A DNA stretch of 64,000 nt from Lytechinus variegatus (Eukaryota > Echinodermata > Echinoidea > Temnopleuroida > Toxopneustidae), in NCBI RefSeq assembly GCF_018143015.1, contig NC_054749.1, positions 35,463,000 through 35,526,999 on the forward strand, written 5' to 3'. Position numbers and translations under genes: made by a program. Each line of letters begins with the position of its first letter. The first letter of the stretch is position 1. This document shows, piece by piece, positions 37,384-47,310 of this stretch. The notes below the pieces were generated by a model that was not told the origin of the DNA, ran no database searches, and saw nothing but the letters and a program-made list of their open reading frames with translations.

Positions 37384-37700
37384 ACACATTCACACCATCT
37401 TTGTAGGTGAATGTGGCGTCGAAAGTATTCCATTTTAGGTCAGTCGGCCCTTTCAAATGTAGATTAATAATTGAACTGGTAAATTTACGATATGGCGGAA
37501 AGAAAACTGACACAGAAATCGCAACACCACCATAAGAAAGACGTGATGAGAGGTTATTCAGGTCAATAATCCGGTCAGACGATTCCGAAATGATCACGGA
37601 TACTAATCGGTTCGCAGAAGTTTCGTCGCCATGGGCAACCGTATCTGACGGCTGATAGCCCGATGCGTTTCTTCCATTGAAGAGAAAAGAAATAGGTGTT
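37384..37700 (-). CDS. Candidate exon B of an unidentified extracellular protein
   Basis: On the minus strand a pyrimidine-rich tract (CCTATTTCTTTTCTCTTC) precedes an AG near 37680. An open frame then continues to a TAG at 37384, giving about 100 residues of protein-like composition. It has alternating hydrophobic and polar residues (VSVIISESS, GGVAISVSVFFPP, DLKWNTFDATFTYKDG) suggestive of beta-strands. The texture recalls GAIN or other beta-sandwich ectodomains, but no diagnostic residues are seen and I do not assign a family. It lies just downstream, on the same strand, of a second candidate exon (37838-37981). A random open frame is a real alternative. Confidence 0.25.
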
Positions 37701-37837
37701 AGGTCTGAGCACGTGATCAATATCGTTGCGGGTCAATTAACAGAGAGACCAAAAAGTCACAAATTACGGCTCCTCCCCAGACAGAACTGTTTGGGAGTTG
37801 AGATGGGATTACTGAAGGAGATGAGACACGGATTCAC

Positions 37838-37981
37838 CTGACAAGATGATGGAATATATGATGATGGCGGTACAGTTTCAGATGGAATCAAATGGACCTC
37901 CGGTGGTAGTGAATTATTTACGCACATGAACCAATGCTTGCCACCATCGGACTCGGGCATAATAAGGAGAGCACAAAACAC
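37838..37981 (-). CDS. Candidate exon A of an unidentified protein
   Basis: This minus-strand frame ends at a plausible splice donor, CAG|GTGAAT, near 37838. Its translation includes an N-glycosylation motif (NNSLPP) and a Pro/Ser-rich run ending SSCQ. Removing about 140-160 bp would join it to the pyrimidine tract and AG before candidate exon B. No family recognised; boundaries are tentative. Confidence 0.2.
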
Positions 37982-38299
37982 TATGGGTTAGGAGGTAGTA
38001 CCCTTCGAAAACAATAGGGTTACCTGTTGAGTGTTTTTGTAACAGAAACAAGATGGCTGCAAATCAGCAATGGCAGGATGTGTGAAAAAAAAGACATCTA
38101 TGCATATTGTTAATAATAGCAGAGCAAGCTCATTCAACATTAATATATCGTTTGAAACACAAACAGATGCTTATAAGTTTGTGTTTACTTTTGTCACATT
38201 ATCTCTTTTTTTTGGGGGGGGGGCTCTGAATGAGCAAATGGAATCCATTACCACTGTCGTCGTGCCGCAAAATATACAGCAACGCTGTTTTCGAACAGA

Positions 38300-38435
38300 A
38301 GATTTTACATGAAATTTTCTGCAAATAAACAGAACAGGTCTGTGTTTAAAAAGGAACCCCCCAAAAGGGTGTATTACATGCGATTTGTTACGTTCCACCA
38401 AGTACAACTGTGTTGTAATTTTAAACAATGCATGT
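38300..38435. repeat. Interspersed repeat ('CTGCAAATAAACAGAACAG' family), copy 2
   Basis: Core words 'TTTTCTGCAAATAAACAGAAC' and 'CAAAAGGGTGTATTAC' match those of the repeat at 23629-23925. Its right end ('TTTAAACAATGCATGTACAGT') abuts the SINE that starts at 38441. It is non-coding, and the left limit is unclear. A G/T-rich run (TTTTTTGGGGGGGG) lies just upstream, near 38206-38222. Confidence 0.5.
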
Positions 38436-38440
38436 ACAGT

Positions 38441-38672
38441 GGAGCGTTGTGGCCCAGTGGATTAGTCTTCGGACATTGAAACAGAGGGTCGTGGGTTCAA
38501 ATCCCAGCCATGGCGTAATTTCCTTCAGCAAGAAACTGATCCACAATGTGCTGCACTCAACCCAGGTGAGGTACCGGTAAGAAGTCATTCATTAAGAAGC
38601 TGTGTGCGCTATGAACGCCTAGCTTAGCCGGGTAATATAGGAGCGCCTTGAGCATTATTATTATTATCATCA
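38441..38672 (+). repeat. tRNA-derived SINE (copy 2), plus strand
   Basis: The head is 'GTGGCCCAGTGGATTAGTC' (A box) and 'GGGTTCAAATCCC' (B box). The body is 'TTCAGCAAGAAACTGATCC', 'CTGCACTCAACCCAGGTGAGG', 'CCTAGCTTAGCCGGGTAATA' and 'GAGCGCCTTGAGC', ending in an (ATT)n tail. It is the same family as the element at 1-246. The short A+T simple-repeat tail is typical of SINEs mobilised by a LINE. Confidence 0.85.
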
Positions 38673-40930
38673 TTACAATTGCAGGTACGCTCTTCTCACG
38701 GTTCTCATTGAGGACTTCTGAATTATCATAATAACAAATATGTTATTTTTTTAACATACATGTATTATCATGTATGTTATAATCAATACATGACTTTAGT
38801 TTAAAAAAGCACCAAGAAGGTTTTATTTTGTTAATATTAGTTTTTACTCAAAGGATCATGATGACTAGAGCATGACGAGTTACCAAGGGCACACTCACAC
38901 AAAGGAAAAACAAAATCTAAAGGAAACGGCATAAAACCCTTTCTTCAATACGAATAATTTCTTATACTGAAAAAAAGAGAAAGTTCACCTCGCCTTAATT
39001 GATGATGCAGACATGCTTGGAACACGTATGTTCAGACTAGGTCACCAAGGCGCCTTGTATCATTAAGACACAAGTGATCATTTTAGCCTCTATGGACTAT
39101 ACACAACGTTCACACCTCTCTACCTCTCACTTGACTGGCATGCAAAAAAGGGAGAAAGTAAGGAAGATGATATAAGAAGACCCGGGGAATAGGGAGGAGA
39201 GAGAGAGAGAGAGAAATCAAGAAAGATTAAAAAAAATACCAATGAAAAAGAAAGGGGGAGGAGAGAGAGAGAAACATGGATTTTGGGGTAAAAATATTGG
39301 AACAAAAACATGTTTCGCGATTTTATACATACATTTTCACTCGATTTGTAAAAAACAAATATACAACATTTGCTAATCGTTATTTCACCAACATTAACGA
39401 TGTCTGTTCGAGGGAGAGAGAGGGAGAGAGAGGGAGATAGGGGGTGGGCGTGTGTAAAAGCGAGCGTGCGTTTAGGTGGGTGAGTGTTAGTAAGAAACTA
39501 TGTGAACTTATACAACTTAGTTAATTATCACTGTTAATCATATCGTGTTTTTAAGTCTTATATGTCCATAATTATCAGGATTATTTGAATTTACTCATAC
39601 CCGTTGTATTGAGTTGTATTGACCGATTATTTGTATATTATGTTTGAATAATTTTTGTAGTGATGTTTTCACTTTCGAATTCCTTTTCTTTTACCTAGAT
39701 ATCCTGTATATTCTTATTTCATTTTTTTCTGAGTGCTTTGAAACTTTTGTTCAAAGTGCTTTTTAAATTTTGTATCTTATTATCACATCATATCACATTA
39801 TATAATAAGTTATATTATAAGTTTGATGAAAGGGAAAAAAAGAGTGAGAGAGAGAGAGATAGAGGAGAGGGAGTATGAAGACTGGAGTGTATGATAATGC
39901 ATTAGTAAATGTGGGAAGAGCTTGGATATGATCTATATGCGGGAAAATAATGGTTTATGATGTATGTGGAGGAATCAATGGGGGAGGGGGAATTATGGCA
40001 TACTACACAAAGTACATGTCTATGAATGTGAAACCAGAGATTGCTTATCAATACACACAAATTAAAGAAAATGAAATAAATCTAGATGTGAACGCATCTT
40101 TTAATTGTTTCGACCGAATGTACTTTCCTGACATTTCTGATGACATAGAATTGATTAAGTTGACTGAGGGCGGCTTGAGGTTAATGGTCATATATGGATG
40201 CTAGAAGTTGATTTACCGAGTAAAACCAGTGATCAGAGGGTACTTCTACTAAACTCTAAAAAAAATACTATAAGGAATTATAAATATACCGGTATATTGG
40301 AGTTATGTATGTAATTAGTATATAATTACGATAATTGAACTAGAATTACATTATTTTTAACGTATGTAAATCATCAGATTCAGCATGATAAATAATAGTG
40401 CAGCGAACAAGGAAGCACTATTATAACCTTTCCAGCAAAAATTTTGTATTTTTCTTTTTATCAGGAAGGTATTCATAATTATCAATGCAAATTGACGTAC
40501 CTTACAACTGGAACAGTAAAGTGCATCTACATCATCGGAAAACATTACGCGAGGGGGCGCCACACTCCATAAAGTGTTATGATCATGTTTTCTGTCCTAA
40601 GATCGTGCCGTTTTTTTCAAATAAAAGTGGAATGAGAAAGCGACAAAAAGAGACCATATGATAGGAGTGATCTGGATTTCAAAGAATCATATTTAGGTCA
40701 CTTAAAAATACCTGCTACTCACACTTGCTAAATAATGTCAAATGTAATTTATGGAAATTTTAAATTCATTACAAAATGATTAGTACTCCAAATATATAAA
40801 ACAAGGATACGTTTTATCTTTATGTTTTGATATGTCTGTAGTAAAAATGGTGATTATTAGGGACGGTGGCACAACATAATAATTGACAAAGTTCCATCGA
40901 CCATGCATATCATTTTCCGTTTTAAAGAAG
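38673..40930. other. No gene recognised; GA-rich patches
   Basis: Purine-rich (GA)n-type patches occur at about 39190-39275, 39411-39440 and 39843-39870. They explain the Ser/Leu-rich frames on the minus strand. No exon was recognised. Confidence 0.5.
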
Positions 40931-41194
40931 CGGGTCGTGTGGTCCAGTGGTTAGAGCATTGGACTCATAATCGCAAGGTTGTGAGTTCGAACCCCAACTC
41001 TGCCATTGTCTCCACTTTGATAAAAAGGCCCGAGAGTGATATCTGTCGTCTATAACGTCAGCCACTATGACTGATAAACCTAGACGTAAAACGTTTCATA
41101 GGTAATTGGTTATATACCAGCTTGGCGTTTACCAGCAAAATGCTGTCCTGCCGAGTTCCTACGGGAGTTACCACAAACAGAAACAGAAACAGAA
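40931..41194 (+). repeat. tRNA-derived SINE with (ACAGAA)n tail
   Basis: The tRNA-like head 'GTGTGGTCCAGTGGTTAGAG' (A box) is followed by 'GACTCATAATC' at the anticodon position (CAT) and 'GAGTTCGAACCCC' (B box). The body includes 'CCCGAGAGTGATATCTGTCG' and 'GCTGTCCTGCCGAGTTCC', and it ends in three ACAGAA-like units. The head looks closest to a tRNA, but the 3' acceptor strand does not pair and the long body and repeat tail mark it as a SINE. Confidence 0.8.
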
Positions 41195-44100
41195 GGAAAA
41201 CGTATAAATGTAAGCAATATTCAAATCATTATTTTCAAAAGAAACAATATATTATCAATGACGAGTGTTGGCGTATATGACAACAATATTCATTTTCCAC
41301 CTTTTTTCCAATCACAATAGCGTTGTGGGAAAATAAGGTTAAAAAGCACATTAATGCACGTTCATACCTTAATTCCTCCATGAACTTACCTGTTACAATT
41401 TGATGGGAAATGTTTTGTTTATTTATACGCAGAAAACCAAATTTTACCCTACGAATATTAAAAGAAAAACAGAGAAAGGGCTAATCTCTGACCATGGGAG
41501 ATGGTAAAGAAACATTATCACGCAACCATAACAGAGCTGAAGCTTCTCTCTATAGTATAGTCTATCTTTATTACGAATATTAGGGGACGAAGCCCCATAT
41601 GACATGTATGATATTCATGATGATGGGATATTGAGTTGGATGATCATTAGAGATGGAAGGATAAAAGTTGGCGATAAACTTCTCTCCAAAATGAAGCCGC
41701 CGTACTTCATATTGTTCTCTTCCCACATCGATACCTAAAAAGCAGTCACGTCGCTTATTAATCCGAAATGAAATATAGAAAGGAGGAGAAAAGCAAAGCC
41801 CAGTCTCCTATTAGAAATAGTCACGTCCACCATGAGTGATAATTCATTGATATTGACTCGGTTATGGCTGCCTCCGCAATCTTGATATATAATCAGATAA
41901 AAAAAAGTAAGAGACAACATTTGATCTGCTATTAAATGCCAATGAAGATCCGTGCTAGTAAGAATAAATCATAGACAAAGTTATTTTTAGGGAGATATCA
42001 ACGTTACTGAGTGACGTGACCAATGCAGTTATTATATTGGGGCCTCGTGAAAGAAAACGAAAATGGTCTTTAGAGTTACAAATTTTTTTTCCCTCATATT
42101 CTGTTTTATTTGTCCTGTTAGGATACACAGTACCGAGGTGGTAACCGAAAGCTTATGAATCCAGTTGTAACTTAAAAGTGTCGTTTTTTATTATTATTAT
42201 CGAATCAAGGAAATGTAGTACATCAAAGGAAAATCAATCATTTAATTCGCTTTCTTGTCGATTTTTGTTTTGTTTTGTTTTTCTCCGAAAGATCAATAAC
42301 CTACATCACATCACATATTACATTATGCAGGGGATGCCTTTCTTGCTTTCAGTAGCTCATTAAATTTCATAGAATTCCAGCTTTGCCCTTTTCACTGTCA
42401 TTCTATCCGGTTGCCCTTACGGCTAGTGATTTGGTGTGTGTGGGTGTGCGTGTGTGCTTTATTTTTAATATTTACATCGCTCCTCCTCGTGTTTTCAAAA
42501 GACATTGTTCTTGGCTTCTATTGTGCATCTTATTACAGGAGTGTCGTAAAGAAATACCAAATCTATGCGCAAGAAGTGAAACGTGTGCGATATTCTTTGA
42601 TTATTGTTTGTTAAAAAATGTTCAACTACTTCGAATTCGAATTACACCTATATATGCCACATCCGTTCCCTTCCAAAATGATAGGAGTTTGTTGGGAACA
42701 CATCTCTATCTAGACAGTGACGACGTAAAGTTATTGAGTCGTATCATTATGACGTCAATAAGGAAATCTGACAATGATAAAGTGCTCCCGTAAAGTTCTG
42801 AATTGTATTTAGATGACATGTCTTTAACGTAATGGACCGGTTTGATATCAGTAATCTAAGCTGCCAACATATTCCGTCATTTTTTTCACTTTTTAAATCA
42901 TCTTTATTGGCAAACGAGCGTTCGGTTGGGTGAAGGGTTGTGGCACTGGTTTGAATGCATTTGCTTCGATGATAACCACTTGATGGTAAAGATAATAATC
43001 AAAGTTCCAAGGACAAACACAAATTAAAAACCGGCCTTGCATACCGAAAAATATAGCAAGACGACATTGCTATTTAAGGCTCTTAATGATTTCGGAGTTG
43101 CACTTTGGAAAATCAAGACTTCTAGATTATTCTAGACAGTAAAAAAAATAAAAGATTGTTAAGACGAGCATGTAATTGGCCTAAAATGATTTTCAATGAC
43201 AAAATGTTTATGAAATTAATTGAAAACGGCTCATTGTCTCCTACGATTATCTGAGAGTAATGCTATAGTGAAAAACAAAGCCAAGATGATTTATGGAATC
43301 CCCGCACACCCATATACTTTTTTTACACACTTCACATTCCCTCACACCCACATACACACACCCATACACACTCCACACGCCCTCACACACACACACACAC
43401 ACACGCACACTCCACACGCCCTCACACCCACACACACACATACATACACACAAACTGTTAAAAGAATATATCATTTTTTCTGGAACATCCTGTTAAAGTT
43501 ACAAAAGTAGTCCTTCAGAAAAAAATAGCTCTATATTCAAATTTTTCTAAATACATGACTTTACGCTTTGTTTTGTTTTATTTCTAATTTGGACCACTTC
43601 TTTCAACTAAAGTTTGGAAGAGAACTGCAGAGACACCAGGGAGTGATTATTGTTTAGTTTCCATTTATATCACACAATTCATGATGTATTGCTATGCTTA
43701 TACATTGACAACCACTCAAGCAGCAAAGTGGCTTTAAGGGAATTTTTGTTTATCAAAAGTACATGACGTAATATGCACGATAAGAAATAAGAGAAGTTAT
43801 TCATAAAGGAACATTATGAATGCGATAGGGAGCTGATTAGCTAAATCATATTATTCATTTATTAAGAATGTGATACTGAAAAGAATGTCGGAGCGATGTG
43901 TATGTGTGATTGGAGATGAATGTGTAAAGATACGTTGTGCATGCCTCATTGTAACAGACATTTTATCTGTGGTGATAAATTTTTGAATATAGACAACTCC
44001 TCAGCAACTGGAATGCATTAACATTCATTTATTCATTTAAAGGCCAATAACGTTGATCATATATTTCAATGGCAAGAAACTGGGTACATGAATTATACAA

Positions 44101-44509
44101 TCGGGTGAAGCTTTAACACAGACGACACTATGAACCACTTTGAGGCCACTCCTCAAGGGAAAAGAGATCACCAGGAGGTTGAGCTCTTCGGAAACACTGC
44201 GGAAGTCTGATCCAAGCATTCCGATACGGATCGGCCATTTTCAACCGGAAGCATGGCTCTTCGAGAAAGTCGTCCAAATGGGATTGCTATATTGCCAAGT
44301 CAATCTAGACATGGACTCACTTCACCGACTTATTTTAAAGGGGTGGTGGAGTAATGGTTGGAAAGGACGTGTTCCCTAAATTAATCATTAATGTTTTGTA
44401 TGTACATTTTAACGGCTCTGATCTGAATAATGGAGATACCATAATAACAGATACAAAAACTTGACAGAATTTCGTTGTCCGTATGTTAGGTTTTATTTTT
44501 TTTCAAAGT
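41195..44509. other. No gene recognised; CA-rich array
   Basis: It contains the CA-rich array at 43335-43453. A plus-strand frame at 42383-42793 (136 codons) includes a good-looking acceptor (TTATTACAG, ending near 42538) followed by a Cys-rich stretch, but no identifiable domain. Other frames are short. Confidence 0.45.
43335..43453. repeat. CA-rich array with internal 22-bp duplication
   Basis: Imperfect CA repeats contain a unit 'CACACTCCACACGCCCTCAC' present twice (about 43366 and 43406) around a pure (CA)n core. This is minisatellite-like growth inside a microsatellite. Long frames on both strands here are artefacts of the repeat. Confidence 0.85.
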
Positions 44510-44837
44510 GGAAGCGTCGTGGTGTAGCGAATCTGACTCTCGCTAGAGGGTCGTGTGTTCGAATCCCACAATTACCAGCCTTCTTTTGGCAAGGCGTTAA
44601 TCCACAATATGCCCCTCTCCACCCAGATGTTAAATGGGTACCCGGTAGGATGCAAAAGCCAATGTAGTATGCCTAGCAACTTATTTTTGGAACTCTCGCT
44701 TGGATGTTCCCCAGGGAGTAGATAAGGTGCATACATTGTAATGAGAGAATGCGAGGTTCCGATTACCAGGGTAATAATGTATTTGTAAAGCGCTTAGAGA
44801 CGTCTTTCCGATGTATTAAGCGCTATATACAAGCGGA
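44510..44837 (+). repeat. tRNA-derived SINE leading into a trinucleotide array
   Basis: Head 'AGCGTCGTGGTGTAGCGAATC' and B box 'TGTTCGAATCCCACA' are followed by a body containing 'CTCCACCCAGATGTTAAATG', 'GGGTACCCGGTAGG' and 'GTAAAGCGCTTAGAGACG'. It ends 'GCGCTATATACAAGCGGAAT', then (ATT)n. The 3' end 'AAGCGCTATATACAAGCG' plus (ATT)n is a familiar SINE/LINE 3'-tail pattern in marine invertebrates (from memory). The SINE tail has apparently seeded the array at 44838-45036. Confidence 0.8.
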
Positions 44838-44959
44838 ATATTATTATTATTATTATTATTATTGTTATTATTATACTATTATAATAATTATTATTATCAT
44901 TATTATTATTATCATTATTATGATTAGTAGTAGTAGTAGTAGTAGTGGTAGTAGTAGTG

Positions 44960-45005
<46 letters not shown>

Positions 45006-45036
45006 GAGTAGTAGTAATAGTAGTATCATTATTATT
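44838..45036. repeat. Compound (ATT)n-(AGT)n trinucleotide array
   Basis: About 90 bp of ATT units (with occasional ATC/GTT) switch near 44930 to about 95 bp of AGT units with AGG/GGT variants, then return to ATT. Adjacent frames give poly-Ile and poly-Ser runs, which is an artefact. Confidence 0.95.
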
Positions 45037-45183
45037 TTTTTAAAAGGTAATTGTTACTTACCTGAAACCAAAAAAAAAACGGATCAGTAGATATTCTGCG
45101 ACAAGGGTTAGAGAATGCAAAGGGAAGTTTGCTCCTTCTATACAGTTTTAGGTTTGAATCCACAACTATTCAAGATCATTTCA

Positions 45184-46704
45184 CAGGGTAGGGGAAGGCG
45201 GGTAAGTTGTGACACTGTTTACATTTTTGTATGTTAGAATTTATGTGACGAATGATATTGTATTATTAAGTACCCTTGCCTTAAAATATGATTCTTGGGA
45301 AATATTGTTCACCTTTATATAACTTTCTATCCCCACACTGAAAGCCATTGTGACCTTCGAAAAACAAACGATGTCAATTGGCTTAACTTGCCTCATCTGT
45401 GGGGGTAAGTTGTTCCGCCATCTGGGGTAAGTTGAGCCACACAAACTATGTACAAGATTTATGCGGAAAGATTCGGCATGTCATTTTTTCATTTAAAGTC
45501 TCTATGAATACTAACATCCTCTAAAAGTAAAAAAACTGTCATGTGAATTTACTAATTTCTGCCTGCATATCAATGGCTCTTTAATGTTTGTTGATTTTTT
45601 TTACACATTACCATAAGAATTACCATGGCTCAACTTGCCTCATGTTGGCTGGCACAAATTAGCCCTACTCCGAACTTAGTGCGATATTTTCACATCCACA
45701 CATTTCCTATGCATCCATCTTGTAAACGACTATGACAAGAATGGGCCTCCATACCTGGACGAACAATATTGTTCCTGTTAGTTATTATATTTAAAGACGT
45801 ATGTGGATAAAAAGCACCGATCTATTTCACACCCTTTTCTTTTTACTTTTTTGGCTGAAATTTGTATTTTCCTTCTAAAAAAGTACTTTTTTCGTTTCAA
45901 AGTTGAAAACAATGTGGTGAGGTTAAGGGTTATGTATTGGGTCATCAGTACATGACACTGCCACAATGTCTGAATCATTCATTATAGGTGTCACAGGCCT
46001 AATTCATTTCCCATAGACTCGTGAGTTAAAGTGGCACTTAAAAAAAATCATTAAAAAATAAGGAAGAAATTCGAGGGTTGAATGTTTACTACCAGTGGAC
46101 AGGATGTATGTCTGACATTCAATATCTGACCAGAAAATGGTTCCTCGACCGGCTCATTTTAAAAAATATATCGGCATTTATGAAGACTACACCTGACAGG
46201 ATCTGGGCGTTGTGGCGTGCGCCTGTAAACCAAGCTGTGGGAAAGTTACAAATTGATGCAGAGGTTCGAGGTTCGGGCCCTGGTCAGGTCTTTCGGATGG
46301 TGACGTTAAAGGTCGGTCCCAAACGTAAATAATCATATCTGATTGATACACGTCTGGCAAAACTCAAATACACACACACGCACACAGATTCCCCACTTGA
46401 GAGAGTAAAATGGCCCTAATTCTTCCGCCAGTAAAAAAAGGATAGTTCCAAAGTGGTGATATATATTTCCAATTTGGAAAAAGGAAGTTTAATAGGTACC
46501 CTCCCTAGAATCAGTGTTAGATTGTCAATCATATTAGTTCATTTTTGTCAATCAGCAATATCGAATTCAAAAATTGAGCGATGGGTTGGCTCGAATGAAT
46601 ATCTTTGGCCTGCCAGTTGTAGTTGTAGCCCATGTGACCTATTGGCCTGGGGTGGCGGCTCAACTTGCCCCTATGCTCAACTTACCCCGCCTTCCCATCT
46701 ACTG
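45184..46704. mobile_element. Non-autonomous inverted-repeat element, about 1.5 kb, 'GGTAAGTTGAGCC' words
   Basis: The left end 'CAGGGTAGGGGAAGGCGGGT' matches the right end read inward, 'CAGTAGATGGGAAGGCGGGG', and both continue TAAGTTG. Several further copies of GGTAAGTTG(A)GCC or its complement GGCTCAACTTGCC occur near both ends (45409-45438, 45625-45640, 46660-46690). No transposase is recognisable. A SINE is nested inside it. I could not find a clean target-site duplication, and the superfamily is not assigned. Confidence 0.6.
46198..46385 (+). repeat. SINE with (CA)n tail, nested in the 1.5-kb element
   Basis: It begins 'CTGGGCGTTGTGGCGTGCGC' 'CTGTAAACC' and contains 'GAGGTTCGAGGTTCGGGCCC' (B-box-like), 'GGTCTTTCGGATGGTGACG' and an (ACAC)n tail. 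I recognise this word order as a common echinoid SINE, from memory only. Lying inside the inverted-repeat element, it inserted after that element did. Confidence 0.7.
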
Positions 46705-46889
46705 TTCATTTTTGTTAGGCACCCGTCAGAACTGTGTGACTAGCCTTGCATCTGGCCAGTAATTTAAAATTATATTTACATCAATTTGATTTCCACCTTT
46801 TCGTTCCTTCTCTTTTTTCGTTGCTGAATGATCATATAATGATCATACAGCATGATCTTAACATTTCGTATGATTTTAATATTTTAAAT

Positions 46890-47310
46890 TAATGTATGTA
46901 TATGTTTATAACCACTGGAAGTGGGGCAGAAGGCGTATTGCCACAGTTATTCAGTTAACTATTTCTACCCCTGGCAATCCAGTGGTTAATTTCTATCTTA
47001 TTGTTCATTCTTTGATATCTGAATTGTATGTATTCTTTCTGTTCTCTTCATTTTGCCAAATAAATAATAATAATAATATAATGATTTAGTCGACAATTTA
47101 CTTTTCTTCATTTCCAAGGGGCATCCACACTGTACAATCGTTGCTTTTAGTGGACCCCCCTCCTTCATTTCCAGTTATACTCAAGGTTATACTATTTGTA
47201 TTTACGATGTAAGAATGTTCATCTGTAAAATTGTACCTGATTTATATTACTTTGTACTACGTTTAAATAGAAATGAAAGAGATAATTTAATTGAATTGAA
47301 TCGAACTCCA
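46890..47310 (+). mobile_element. Two adjacent LINE-like 3' ends
   Basis: The first stretch ends near 47082 with 'TTTTGCCAAATAAATAATAA' followed by TAATAATA units. The second ends at about 47310 with 'AATTTAATTGAATTGAATCG', preceded by 'TTTAAATAGAAATGAAAGAG'. Both look like 5'-truncated non-LTR retrotransposon 3' ends with simple-repeat tails. No reverse transcriptase frame is present. The minus-strand copy inside the 54-kb MITE has a similar 'GAAAGAGAAAATAAATGAATTG' tail. Confidence 0.45.

Noticed and set aside
40931..41005. Possible functional tRNA gene with CAT anticodon
   Set aside because: A and B boxes are good, but the acceptor stem does not pair and a long SINE body with ACAGAA tail follows.
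43220..43510. His/Thr-rich and Val/Cys-rich frames on both strands
   Set aside because: Artefacts of the CA-rich repeat.
44749..45090. 113-codon frame with poly-Ile and poly-Ser
   Set aside because: Entirely explained by the (ATT)n/(AGT)n array.
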